This document shows positions 31,829 to 41,849 of a stretch of 64,000 nucleotides of DNA, one piece after another. The stretch is from Dugong dugon. Taxonomy: Eukaryota; Chordata; Mammalia; Sirenia; Dugongidae. The position numbers and the translations under genes are program-made. The stretch is from NCBI GenBank assembly GCA_030035585.1, contig CM057477.1, positions 64,337,447 through 64,401,446 on the forward strand. The letters run 5' to 3'. The notes under the pieces are model-generated. The model worked only from the letters and a program-made list of their open reading frames with translations, was not told the origin of the DNA and made no database searches. Every line of letters begins with the position of its first letter. Positions within the stretch are counted from its first letter, which is position 1.

Positions 31829-32584
31829 AAGACCCTGTTTTGTTGGAATCCCTAGATATTAGAACCAAGGTTCTTAAGCTAAGAAATACAAATCCACACT
31901 GAGTGGAAGGAAGAGCAACAAATTTTTAAGAATGAGCAGAGGAGGCATTTCTCACCACTGATTGTCTCTGACTGAGTGCTGTATGAGTGCTCAAATTGAT
32001 TAAATGGCTTCCTGCCTAGTCAACTCTACATCACTTATTATCTATGTCCTCATCTGTCAGCCATATTGAATGTGAATGGCTGCCTCTGGCTCTTGTCAGG
32101 CTTTAAAAGCTATAGGGTTTGTGACATGAAGTTCCAAGGAGTGTGGATGGACACCTAACCTAACCTAAATACAAGTAGAGTGAGCTCCTTTATTGGAGGC
32201 CAAGGGACCTCACTGAAAGAGTATCCTGAAAATCATGGCCTTCTTGGGGGTACTTCCTGTGTACCCTGATCTAGGAGAAGCTGCTGCCTGTGGTGAGGAG
32301 GCGGGTCCAAGGAAGATGTGGGTAGGTGGGACGCTGTTTCTGTTAATTGGTGATATTCTCCTCGTTAGCATTTGGCAACAATGGGTGCTGGTGGAGGAGA
32401 ATCCGGTGTCAGAGCAGTTGTAGACTCAGTCCTCAGAGCTACCACAGGGGTGGACGTGAGGTGGGGTCACCACAGAGAGATCTTCCAGTTGCTCAGTAAC
32501 TCACCCTGTTGGATGGAGTACCATTTTATGTCATTATGGGCTGAGTTATTAAAAGGTTTCTGTGTAATTCCAAGAGGTAAAGGC
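31829..32584. other. No recognised feature
   Basis: Unique-looking sequence with a plus-strand frame entering it at 32235-32423; no motif recognised. Confidence 0.45.
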
Positions 32585-32585
32585 T

Positions 32586-32960
32586 GTTACCGAATCCTAG
32601 AAGGTGGGTCCTCATCCGGCGCACTCACACTCATCTGGACACCGGTCTTTGAGAAAGAGAAAGTAACTTTATTGCAATGCGCAGAGCAAGGAGCCATGAG
32701 GAAGTTCCTCAAATCCGATTCCCTGAGCTATGGGGAAGCAGGGCTTATATGTGATTTGGGCAGCAAGATGGTGGCCACGAAGGCATACCGGGGAAGGGAA
32801 AATTCTAGAAGGTGGCCAGGAAACAGGAGGTGACGTGGTTCTTGTTGGACCTCTTGCTTCAGAATAGGGTCCGAGTGATGATTTTCCTTCTGATTCGTTT
32901 CTCCTGTTGCTGTGTCATCTGTTGAGGTCAATTAGCGGTCACAGCTGGGGCAGGCCAAAT
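32586..32960 (-). mobile_element. Putative retroviral LTR (antisense)
   Basis: On the minus strand a TATA-like 'catataagccc' (about 32740-32751) is followed roughly 80 bases later by an AATAAA (about 32668-32673) and then 'gttactttctctttctcaaa', the spacing of TATA, R and polyadenylation signal in an LTR. The left end 'tgttaccgaatcctagaagg' would give a terminal CA on the minus strand. The right end and the target duplication are not established. Confidence 0.45.
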
Positions 32961-33049
32961 CTGACTTGGGCTAGTTTAAGGACTAAGGGAAATTTACTGG
33001 CATTAGTAGGGTCAGGTTACAAGGCTACATATGGGGGTAGTTACTATGG

Positions 33050-34010
33050 GTGAAAGTGATTGTGGTGGTTTTAAAATATGGCCATAAGTTCTTTGACAGA
33101 TCTTCCATTGAGAAGCGGGTCTATGGATATATATAGTAAGGCTATGGACTAATAGAGTGAGTCATACTATGTAACTTTCAATGTTAGGTCAGTAAATGTC
33201 ATGAAGTTTCCACCTTGTTTGTGGGAACAATCACTCTTGGAGTCCTGAGCCACCATGTAAGGTGGCTATCCTAAGACTGGAGACACCACATGTAGGTACT
33301 CCAATGATAGTCCCAGCTGAATGTGTCTTTAAGCCTTTCCAATCCAGGCCCCAGACCTGTGAGTGAAGAAGCCACCTTAGAAGTGAATCCTTTATCCTCC
33401 ACCATTCAAGTCTCCCCAGCCAATGGAGTCATCCCAGCTGAGACCCCAGATACCGTGGGGGAGAGAACGTTTCCCACTGTGCCCTGACCCATAAAATCCT
33501 AATAAAATGGTTGGTTTTATGCCCCTAAGTTTTGGAGTAGTGTTACAGATTGAATTGTGTTCCCCAAAAAGATATGTTGAAGTCGTAACCTCTGGTACCA
33601 GTGAATGTGACCTTGTTTGGAAATAGGGTCTTTGAAGATGTTATCAGTTAAGTTAGCATGAGATCATATTGGAGTAGGGTGGTCCCTAATCCAACATGAG
33701 TGGTGTCCTTATGAAAGAGGAGAAAAGACACAGAGAGATAGACACAGAGGAAAGATGGCCAGGTGGAGGTACAGATTGTGATGCAACCACAAGCCAAGGA
33801 ATGCCTGAGGCTACCAGAAACTGAGAGAGACAAGAAAGAATCTTCCCCTAGAACCTTCAGAGAGAATGTGGCTGTGCTGACACGTTGTATTTGGACTTCT
33901 GGTCTCCATAACCACGAGACAATACATTTGTGTTGTTTTAAGTCACCCATTCTGTGGGACTTTGTTACAGCAGCCCTAGGAAACCAGTACATCAATAGGT
34001 AACTGGAGCA
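33050..34010 (+). mobile_element. MLT1-type LTR, split near its end by a second MLT1
   Basis: 'gtggttttaaaatatggcca', 'taagttctttgacagatctt', 'acctgtgagtgaagaagcca', 'ataaaatggttggttttatg', 'cccctaagttttggagtagt'. The tail 'caataggtaactggagc' resumes after the second LTR at about 33993. Confidence 0.7.
33548..33992 (+). mobile_element. MLT1-type (ERVL-MaLR) solo LTR
   Basis: 'gattgaattgtgttccccaa', 'gaatgtgaccttgtttggaa', 'cccctagaaccttcagagag', 'ttgttacagcagccctagga' reproduce a MLT1 LTR end to end. Inserted near the 3' end of another MaLR LTR. Confidence 0.88.
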
Positions 34011-34019
34011 ATGATGTAT

Positions 34020-34215
34020 GGAAAATACCAGCTTTGGAGTCAGACATGAGTTCAAATTCCAGCTCCCATTTGGCTAGCTCTGTGAACTTGGACAGGCTCT
34101 GACATAGTTTTAAAGTGGGGATAATCTTACCTGTATTTCAGGTTCTTGTGAGGGTTAAATGAGGTGATATACATACAAGGCCTAACATGTAGTAGGCATT
34201 TGAAAAAAATCTTGA
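34020..34215 (+). mobile_element. MIR SINE
   Basis: 'gctttggagtcagacatgag', 'tctgtgaacttggacaggct', 'cttgtgagggttaaatgagg', 'acatgtagtaggcatttg'. Almost full length. Confidence 0.88.
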
Positions 34216-34374
34216 GTTTCCTTTTTCTTCCCTTCCTTTCCACCTAAGGAAGAAGAAAAGAATAGCCTGACTACGTCTGTGTTGGAACTGTGAGTATATC
34301 CCACGTCTATCATGATACCAGGTTGTGTCGCCCTGCATTAGAGCTGGTGGTTTTCTTGTCTTCCTCTCCCCTGC

Positions 34375-34495
34375 CTGCCCACCCCAGACCATGAGCTCCT
34401 TTAGGCCAGGACTGCTCCCTACCAACTTAGAGCTTAGCACAGAGGCTGGCTCAAAGTAATTGCTTGATAAACGTCGCTAAATAAACGTGTTGAAG
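34375..34495 (+). mobile_element. L2 LINE 3' end
   Basis: 'ccatgagctcctttaggcca', 'gagcttagcacagaggctgg', 'gtaattgcttgataaacgtc' match the L2 terminus. Confidence 0.6.
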
Positions 34496-34657
34496 AACTA
34501 TCTACAACCAGAAAAATGAGCCTATACGTGTGGCTTCATAGGGGAGTACAGGAATGTAAGAATTAAACCTGATTTTTAAAGTCAGCTCTCAAAGAGACCC
34601 AGACTTTGGCACCAACTGCCTGTAGTCAAATCCTGGCTCTATTCCTTACTGGCTGCT

Positions 34658-35848
34658 TGGTGTGGAATCACCTTACTAAAACAGCTTCTGATCCTGGTTC
34701 CTAAGCCCTGCTCAGTAACTGACCTTCACATGGATTGGCTGGGGAGTCCTTGCCCAAGCTGACCTTTACACCGATATACATATAAAAATATATGATCTAA
34801 TGGAAAATCAAGAGGTCATATTTTAGAAAGAAGAAAAATTATCACAGGAGGGAAATTGCTGAGATACAAAAGAGAAAAGTAATCAAAAGAACTGTGGATA
34901 ATCTAAATAAGAACTGAATATTTAAAACACTATTATTAAAAACATGTAATTGGCTGAGGAGCTCCGCCCAGTCTGACCTTTACACAAATTGGCTGGGGCC
35001 CAACCTTTACCCAGGTGGGCTGCACATCCCCCCTAGTTGACCTTCACATAGATTGGCTGGGATCCCTGCCTGGTGACTGATAAAAACTCTAGAACAAGGG
35101 GCCTCTCAATCAATGACAGCCAGGAGAGGAGACCATCCTTCAGACATGGGGCCCTGTGCTGAGACCCTCTCAGATGAGGTAAACATGTAATGGCAGCCAG
35201 CAATGGAGGCAGCTGTACCAGAAGAGGCAGAGACAACGAGGTACCCGAAGAGATGGAGACGATGAGCAGACCAGGATGGTGGCGGCAGAGTATAAAGGCT
35301 GAGCCCAGGCTGAGAGCTGTAACACTCTGAAATCTCAGGCACCCTGGAGTAGAGGGCCACCCACAGAGCAGGGACCATTAGAGAGCTGCCTAGGAGGAGA
35401 CTGGAGTCAGCTGAGAGGAGTGGACAACAGTGGAGCCCACCAAGTGACGTCATTGAGTTTCTTGTTGGAAAGTGCTCTGATTGGTGAGAATTAACATTAG
35501 TTTTCAGGAAGGGTAAGCTGGTCCCCTTGAGAGGTTGAGGCCACATGCTGGGACCCCTCTTGAACCGATGAATATTTTGTTTTTGTTTATAGCCTTTGTT
35601 TATACCCTTCTCTGTTATTAAAGTTGTTGTTACAGTGATGGTGTTTTTGTGACTTTTCTGTGACTGTTCCAATGAATTATCAAACACAATAAAGAAAGAG
35701 TGTTGTAGGGGGAGCTGCTGGTGTCAGAAAGGGTGAAGTTGTAGAACAGGGGTATATTTGACCTCTGCCTCACAGGAATCAGCTTGGTGCTGATTTTTAC
35801 GGTCAGGGTTATCATTTCAGTTAGTATCCAAGAAAGTTCTTCTATTTC
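34658..35848 (+). mobile_element. LTR-like insertion of about 1.19 kb
   Basis: Bounded by MIR halves with actggctgct/actggctctg at 34648-34657 and 35849-35858 as the probable target duplication. It contains four ATTGGCTG units (inverted CCAAT boxes) at about 34733, 34948, 34988 and 35052, TATAAA at 35291-35296, ATTAAA at 35617-35622 and AATAAA at 35688-35693. That order (CCAAT repeats, TATA, polyadenylation signals) is promoter-like and typical of an LTR. No retroviral gene is visible. Exact ends and family are unresolved, and a composite origin is possible. Confidence 0.5.
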
Positions 35849-35977
35849 ACTGGCTCTGCACCTTAGGCAAGATACCTAACCTCCCCGTGCTTATGTTTCT
35901 CTCTCTGTAAGATAGGAAAAATAATTGTACCTACCTAAGAGGTTTGTAGTGATGAGTAAACAATAAATATACATAAA

Positions 35978-37755
35978 CCCCATGTGTCTGTCAGTTTGTT
36001 GTACTATGGTTAACTGGAGTTAGAAAACCAAAAGGGAAGAACACGCTTGGCATTTCTAAAGCTGAAAGAACTGAAGAAAAACTTCAAGCCTCGAGTTGCA
36101 ATATTGAAGGATTGTACGGGGAAAATATTGAACAACACAGGAAGCATAAAAGGAAAATGGAAGAATAGATAGAATTACTGTACCATAAAGAATCGGTGAA
36201 CGTTCAACCTTTTCAAGAGGTAGCATATGATCAAGAACCGATAGTAGTGAAGGCAGAAGTCCAAGCTGCACTGAAGGCATTGACAAAAAAGAAGGCTCTA
36301 GGAATTGACGGAGTACCAACTGAGATAATTTATCAAATGGATGCAGTGCTGGAGGTGCTCACTCATCTATGCCAAGAAATATGGAAGATAGACACCTGGC
36401 CAACATACTGGAAGAAATCCATATTTGTGCCCATTCCAAAGAAATGTAATCCAACAATGTGGAAATTATTGAACAAGGTCATTAATATCACAGTCAAGTA
36501 AAATTTTGCTGAAGATCATCCAAAAGCAATTGCAGCAGTTCATTGACAGGGAAGTGCCAGAAGTTCAAGCCAGATTTAGAAGAAGACATGGAGTGAGGGA
36601 TATCATTGCTAATGTCAGATAGATCTTGGCTGAAAGCAGAGAATACCAGAAAGATGTTTATCTATGTTTTATTGCCTATGTAAAGGCATTCGACTATGTG
36701 GATCGTAACAAATTATGGATAACATTGTGAAGAATGGGAATTCCAGGACACTTACTTGTGCTCATGAGGAAACTGTACGTAGATCAAGAGGCAGTCATTC
36801 GAACAGAACAAGGGGATACTGCGTGGTTTAAAGTCAGGAAAGGTGTGCGTCAGGGTTGTATCCTTTCACCATACTTATTCAATCTGTATGCTAAGCAAAT
36901 AATCCAAGAAGCTGGACTATATGAAGAAGAGCGGGGCACCAAGATTGGAGAAAGACTCATTAACAACCTGCGATATGCAGATGACACAACTTTGCTTACT
37001 GAAAGTGAAGAGGACTTGAAGCATCTACTGATGAAGTTCAAAGACCACAGCTTTCAGTATGGATTACATCACAACATAAAGAAAACAAAAATCCTCACAA
37101 CTGGACCAATGAGCAACATCATGATAAACAGAGAAAAGATTGAAGTTGTCAAGAATTTCATTTTACTTGGATCCACAGTCAAACCCATGGAAGCAGCAGT
37201 CAAGAAATGAAATAATATATTGCATTGGGCAAATCTGCTGCAAAAGACCTATTTAAACTGTCAAAAAGCAAAGATGTCACTTCGACGACTAAGGTGCACC
37301 TGACCCAAGCCATGGTATTTTCAATTTCCTCATATGCGTGTGAAAGCTGAACAATGAATAAGGAAGACCAAAGAAGAATCGACATCTTTGAATTATGGTG
37401 TTGGTGAAGAATATTGAATATACCACGGACTGCCAGAAGACAGAACAAATCTGTTTTGGAAGAAGTACAGACAGAATGCTCCTTACGGTACAGACTTTGT
37501 CTCATGTGCTTTCAACATGGTCTCAGGAGGGATCAGTCCCTGGAGAAGGACATCATGCTTGGTAAAGAAGAAGGTCAGCAAAAAACAGGAAGACCCTCAA
37601 TAAGATGGATTGACACAGTGGCTGCAACAATGGGCTGAAACATAGCAATGACTGTGAGGATGGTGCAGGACCAGGCAGTGTTTCGTTCTGTTGTATACAG
37701 GGTTACTATGAGTTGGAACCAACTTGACAACACCTAACAACAACAACAACAACAT
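35978..37755 (+). mobile_element. RTE LINE with intact ends but internal deletion
   Basis: The 5' end 'gtgtctgtcagtttgttgta' matches the start of the RTE-derived elements at 46553 and 47363. At about 36010 the sequence jumps to the middle of the reverse transcriptase region and runs to a (AAC)n tail. A roughly 41-bp target duplication lies at 35937-35977 and 37756-37796 (two visible mismatches). The endonuclease domain and RT N-terminus are absent. Confidence 0.93.
36196..37638 (+). pseudogene. RTE reverse transcriptase, frameshifted
   Basis: RTE LINEs encode an endonuclease/reverse transcriptase that copies RNA into nicked target DNA. Three open pieces lie in order. 36196-36501 holds the fingers/palm entry, with 'KKALGIDGVPTEIIYQ'. 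36734-37210 has 'GVRQGCILSPYLFN' and, at residues 81-84, an intact YADD catalytic box followed by 'TTLLTESEEDLKHLL'. 37414-37638 holds the C-terminal region with 'RRDQSLEKDIMLGK' and 'IRWIDTVAATMG'. Stops at 36499-36501 and near 37208, plus a frame change between the first two pieces, break the protein. With the endonuclease also missing, the copy is dead, but it is the best-preserved RTE coding sequence in the window. Confidence 0.9.
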
Positions 37756-37836
37756 AAGAGGTTTGTTGTGATGAGTAAACAATAAATACACATAAAGCAC
37801 CTGTAACAGAGCCTAGCATAGAGTAACACTGTGCAA

Positions 37837-38003
37837 CTCTGTTCCTCAAAGCACAGTCCATGGAGAAGGAGCATCAAAATCACCTAGGAGCTTGCTACAA
37901 ATGCGAGTCTCAGGTCCCACCCCAGACCTACCAAATCAGAATCTGCATTTTAACAAGAACTGCAGGTGATCTGTATTCTGTTAAAGCTTGAGAAACTGCT
38001 CTA
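37837..38003 (+). mobile_element. MER5A-type hAT DNA transposon
   Basis: 'ctgttcctcaaagcacagtc', 'catcaaaatcacctaggagc', 'accccagacctaccaaatca', 'gaatctgcattttaacaaga' match MER5A (hAT-Charlie) nearly end to end. Non-autonomous and old. Confidence 0.9.
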
Positions 38004-38027
38004 ATAAGCCTTAGCTATTGTTATGGT

Positions 38028-38402
38028 AGGTCCCTGGGTGTGCAAATGTTTTGTGCTCAACTACTAACCTAATGGTTGTCAGTTTGAACTCACCCAATAG
38101 CACCATGGAAGAAAGGCCTGGAAATCTGCTTCCATAAAGATTACCGCATTTTTATGCAAATAATGTGCATGCTATACCTTTTTTTGCCAATTATGCCCTA
38201 TCCCAAGGAGGTTATTTTTGTAAGTGCACTATGTCAAACATACCAAAATACTTCGGGGGAAGGCGCAGTTGGCAAAAAAAGTGTAATGCACAGTTCTGTT
38301 TTTTTTTTTTTGGCATAAAAAGACAGTACAGCCAAGAAAACCTTGTGGAGAAGTTCTACTCTGTAACACATGCGGTTGCCATGAGTTGAAATAAAGGTGA
38401 AC
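38028..38402 (+). mobile_element. AfroSINE interrupted by a MITE
   Basis: The left half 'ggtccctgggtgtgcaaatg ... cttccataaagatta' (38028-38143) and right half 'cagccaagaaaaccttgtgg ... ccatgagttgaa' (38329-38402) join into a SINE across 'gattacagcc'. The interruption is flanked by TA. Confidence 0.9.
38144..38326. mobile_element. Palindromic MITE (183 bp) with TA target duplication
   Basis: The ends 'ccgcatttttatgc' and (complement of the right end) 'ctgtctttttatgcc' are inverted repeats. The similarity continues inward through 'tgtgcat' and 'ctttttttgccaa', about 60-70 bases per arm. TA lies on each side (38142-38143 and 38327-38328). The size, long inverted repeats and TA duplication fit a Tc1/mariner-type non-autonomous element. 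I do not recognise the family. Confidence 0.75.
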
Positions 38403-38490
38403 AGATCTGGTTTGATTTTGGATTGTTATGATGTGGGAAAAAACTGTCAAACGTTTGGAAAAACATCTTCCTAAAAATTTTATACAGCCC

Positions 38491-38973
38491 TGTCTTAGGT
38501 TGAGTTCTCTAGAGAAGCAAAACCAGTAAAGTGTATAAATATACATATAGACAGAGATTGTATCAAGGAAACAGCTCACGCAATCGTAGAGGCTAGAACG
38601 TCCCAAGTCCACGGATCAGAGTAGAGGCCTCTCCCAAATCACACAGCTGCAGAAGCTGGCAAGCCCAAGATCGGAAGGTCGGAGAGCAGAGCTCCCACTC
38701 ACAGGCTGTGCAGTTCGACGAGTCCCAGGTTCAGCAGATAAGCTGACAGCTCAAGTCCCAAGAACGGGAGATGAGACGACAGGAAGCAGCTGCAGGATCC
38801 AGAGACAGCAAAAAGCCAGAACATCTGCTTATATACAGATGTGGGCCACACCCCCAAGGAGACTCCCTTTCATCTGATTGGCTACTCACAGTATATTCAA
38901 TCATGGGAGTGATTACATTAAAACACGGAGAATCATGGCCCAGCCAAGTTGACACACAATCTTAACCATCACA
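38491..38973 (-). mobile_element. ERVL/MLT2-like solo LTR (483 bp)
   Basis: Begins 'tgtcttaggttgagttctct' and ends 'cttaaccatcaca' (TG...CA on minus), with a perfect 5-bp duplication, agccc, at 38486-38490 and 38974-38978. Nearly identical in length and sequence to 49652-50134. A TATA-like segment lies near 38830-38836 ('cttatataca' on plus). Confidence 0.9.
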
Positions 38974-38978
38974 AGCCC

Positions 38979-39927
38979 CATAAAATTTGACAAGATGGGA
39001 TGGCATTGAGAATTAGGGCAAATGAAGGACAACGCCAAAGGCCACCGGACACATCCAGCATCCTCTTCCACTTGTACACACTCCATCCTTTAGCATCTCC
39101 TCTCTCTCTGGTTTGGAGGCCAACTCACAACTTACCAAGTGGCCCCGGGCTTATTCCTGGACCTGAACTCTCTCTGAAGCTCAAGTATTGTTCTTTGTCC
39201 AGTACTTATTCCAGGTAAAGGGGAGTGGTATCAACTGTTGTATCCTGTGCTGTGAAAATTTACTTTTCAGTTGTCAGAATCATCCTCCTTTGCAACACCT
39301 GTAAATGCACCTGTAATTTTATCCCATACTAGAAACCCATTTTAAAAAATGCATTTTTTTTCTGTAAAGCCTTAGACAGCTCTGCCAGTTAGCAACTCTG
39401 CCACCGTTATGTAAAAATTACCTTCATGGCCTATGTGAACTGTTTTCTTAGTAATAAATACCTCTGCTAACTGTGTGTGTCACCGTGGTGGCAAAGTTAT
39501 TCAAGTGCTTTTTGGAATGAAGATAATCATTATACTTACAAAATTACTGAAAGCTGACTTCTCATTAAAAATGCCCTAATGCCTTTCCTGAGCGTGTTAA
39601 ATCTGATACCTTTGAAAGCATATGACTCTATCATATTTCCTTTCATGTCCACTATTTTAATAGCTCCAGAATGTTCTAATACCTTTGTGCAATTAATGAA
39701 AGAAAAAGGAACACTGTGTGACTGGACTAAAGTAAACATCCTGACACAGTATTTTGCATGCCCCTGTCCCATTCCCATGCCTCGCTAACTCTACAGAAAT
39801 CAGCAATAAAAGCAGAGACATAGAAGAAATTCTGGGGAGACATCCCTTTGGAAATCAATGGATTCTGCATTAGGGTTCCTTGAGTCCCCGTGCTGTCATT
39901 GGACTAATAAGGGCAACTTCTGGTTAG
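38979..39927. other. No recognised feature
   Basis: Nearly 1 kb without a recognised repeat. The overlapping frames at 39536-39788 on both strands are not convincing genes. Confidence 0.45.
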
Positions 39928-40252
39928 TTACCTTAGAGCTGGGATGGACTTATGGTGACCCCATACACAACTGGATGGAATGCTGCCTAGCTCTGTGCCA
40001 TCTTCAGGATTGGTTGTGGATTGGACCCTTGTAATCCATAGGGTTTTCATTGGCTGATTTTCAGAAGTAGATTGCCAGGCCTTTACTCCTAGTCTGTCTT
40101 AGTCTGGAACCTCTGCTGAAACCTGTTCAGCATCATAGCAACACACAAGCCTTCACTGACAGACAGGTGGTTGCTGTGCCTGAGGGGTGCATTGGCTGGG
40201 AATCGAACCTGGGGCTCCCACTAAAAGTGAGAATTTTACCACTGAACCACAA
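39928..40252 (-). mobile_element. tRNA-Gly-headed, RTE-tailed SINE
   Basis: Complement of the tRNA-Gly SINE. The tRNA-like head at the right keeps a B-box-like 'gggaatcgaacctggg' and A-box-like 'ttttaccactgaaccac'. The body has 'agtctgtcttagtctggaac' and the 3' side 'atggtgaccccatacacaac'. Confidence 0.9.
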
Positions 40253-41369
40253 ACTAGGGTTGGGAATACACTGCATCTCTTTCCTTTTCTGTGGTTTCTT
40301 CAGTGACATGGTGCTGGGTGGCTGGGTTCTTCCCCAGGTGCAGCAGGCAGGCTACAGCTGCAGGGCTCTCTGCACCTTGTGACCAGGAGGCACTTCCTGA
40401 GGCAGTGACAGAGCTGGACTCCACACCATCTACCACTTCAACGCCTCCCTCCATGGATCCCTTCTGGCCTCCTCTGCCTCCCAGCAATCTCCTCCTAAGA
40501 CACTGAATACGCCAGATGTGAAATGGTTTGGAACAAAAGGGAGGAAGAGGTGACAGCCTCACCAAGGCACCTGTGGTCATGCAGCCTTCTCTTCCCACTG
40601 TGGCTTAATGGTTCAGTTGTGGGCAAAGAAAGCTGGATGTCTTTATGTCCCCAAAGAGAGGCATTCAAATCTGCAGAGCCTCCATCCCAACCTATAGGAG
40701 TCCAAAGGTTCCCTGGATGGAATGATTTCCCCCAATGCAGATGTTATTGTTTTAATATAATGAAAAATGCAGTGACATCAAAGGCTTACAATAGCCCCCA
40801 TCATTCATCCTCCCAAGCCTGGCAAGTGTTAGTAAATGAAGAGTCAACAGGGAGTACAAAGCGGGCTGCTCTATTATTCCGGTTATTATGGAATCAGCAA
40901 TGTTGACTTTCTTATTACAGTTTTCCAATTAGTGACAGAGCAATGGCAATAGCCCACCATGGGCCTCCAGGGAGATGCCTGAAATTTTCCAGGCAACTTA
41001 AAGAGACAGAAGGAGTTATCAGGGCTGGGACTTGGGCTAATCTTCCTAGTCACTGAGAGATTAGGTGGAAGAGTTGTGGATTTGTGGTTTTAATCAGAGG
41101 AGCTGCTGGAACTTTCAGCACGACCTCTGAATTATGCCTGTGGCTCCTTCCATCCCCTGATGGAGCGGTCACCAGTTCCATCTCATGCAGGATGCAGGAT
41201 CGTCAGGGCTTTCTAGAATGAGCAGTCATGTGGTCAGCTGTTTCCTGTTCTCAGCCCAGTAAAGTTTGCTGTGCTCCTGTCCCTCAGCCTCGAGTGTGCG
41301 AGAGGACACCCTGCTTGGCTGAGCAGGAAGTGGAGGTTGCAAGACTCGGGTGCCTCCTCCTAGGTGTGG
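40253..41369. other. No recognised feature
   Basis: About 1.1 kb of unique-looking sequence, partly GC-rich (40300-40500). Frames of 71-127 codons on both strands show no motif or splice context. Confidence 0.45.
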
Positions 41370-41590
41370 ATGACTTACTTCTAGACCCAGTGCCTCCCTC
41401 TGTTCCAGCCAGCCTGATGTCTCCCACTCCACCCTCAGTCCTGGCCTCTGCCTGTGCCTGTCGATTTCCCTGGAATGTTCTCCTCTCCTCGCTCTTCCCA
41501 CCACACATAGCCAGCTCTTCCACTCCTGACGGCAGCGTTCTACAGGCATCTCCTTCCTCTCAGGCCCTGGAGCACGAGTGGTCTGTCAAT
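41370..41590 (+). mobile_element. Possible L2 LINE fragment
   Basis: 'gcctctgcctgtgcctgtcg', 'tccctggaatgttctcctct' and 'caggcatctccttcctctca' loosely follow the L2 'tgcctggaatgctctt' region. Weak and strongly diverged. Confidence 0.35.
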
Positions 41591-41605
41591 AGGCACTTGC
41601 TTCTT

Positions 41606-41804
41606 TTTTAAATTTTTTTATTGTACTCTAGATGAAGGTTTAGAGAACAAATAGTTTCTCATTAAACAATTAGTACACATATTGTTTTATGACCTTGGTT
41701 AACAACCCCACGACATGTCAACACTCTCCCTTCTTGACCTTGGGTTCCCTATTACCAGCCTTCCTGTCCCTCCTGCCTTCTAGTCCTTGTCCCTGGGCTG
41801 TTGA
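41606..41804 (-). mobile_element. Short L1 3' end (199 bp)
   Basis: T-rich left end, 'attgtactctagatgaaggt', 'cacatattgttttatgacct', 'gccttctagtccttgtccct'. Perfect 15-bp duplication aggcacttgcttctt at 41591-41605 and 41805-41819. Same 3' family as the L1s at 50600 and 56251. Confidence 0.95.
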
Positions 41805-41849
41805 AGGCACTTGCTTCTTAAAAAAAAAAAAAAAAAAAAAGCATGTTAA

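Larger units (their letters stand above)
34595..37830 (+). mobile_element. MIR SINE split into three parts
   Basis: 34595-34657 (5' part, 'gtcaaatcctggctctattc'), 35849-35977 (middle, 'gcaccttaggcaagatacct' to the 3' half) and 37797-37830 (tail, 'agagcctagcatagag') together make one MIR. The gaps hold an LTR-like insertion and an RTE LINE. Confidence 0.75.

Noticed and set aside
32372-32833. 153-codon plus-strand open frame
   Set aside because: It runs into an antisense LTR-like block, has no recognised domain or splice context, and its codon content looks random.
35106-35687. 193-codon minus-strand open frame
   Set aside because: It lies wholly inside the LTR-like insertion between MIR halves, opposite to its promoter-like signals; no protein family is recognised.
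36734-37210. Active reverse transcriptase because YADD is intact
   Set aside because: The endonuclease and N-terminus are absent and frameshifts flank the piece.
38979-39927. Possible conserved non-coding element
   Set aside because: Repeat-free AT-rich sequence is suggestive only; conservation cannot be judged from one sequence.
39928-40252. tRNA gene from a well-kept B box
   Set aside because: The B-box match belongs to a SINE head; the rest of the element is RTE-derived.
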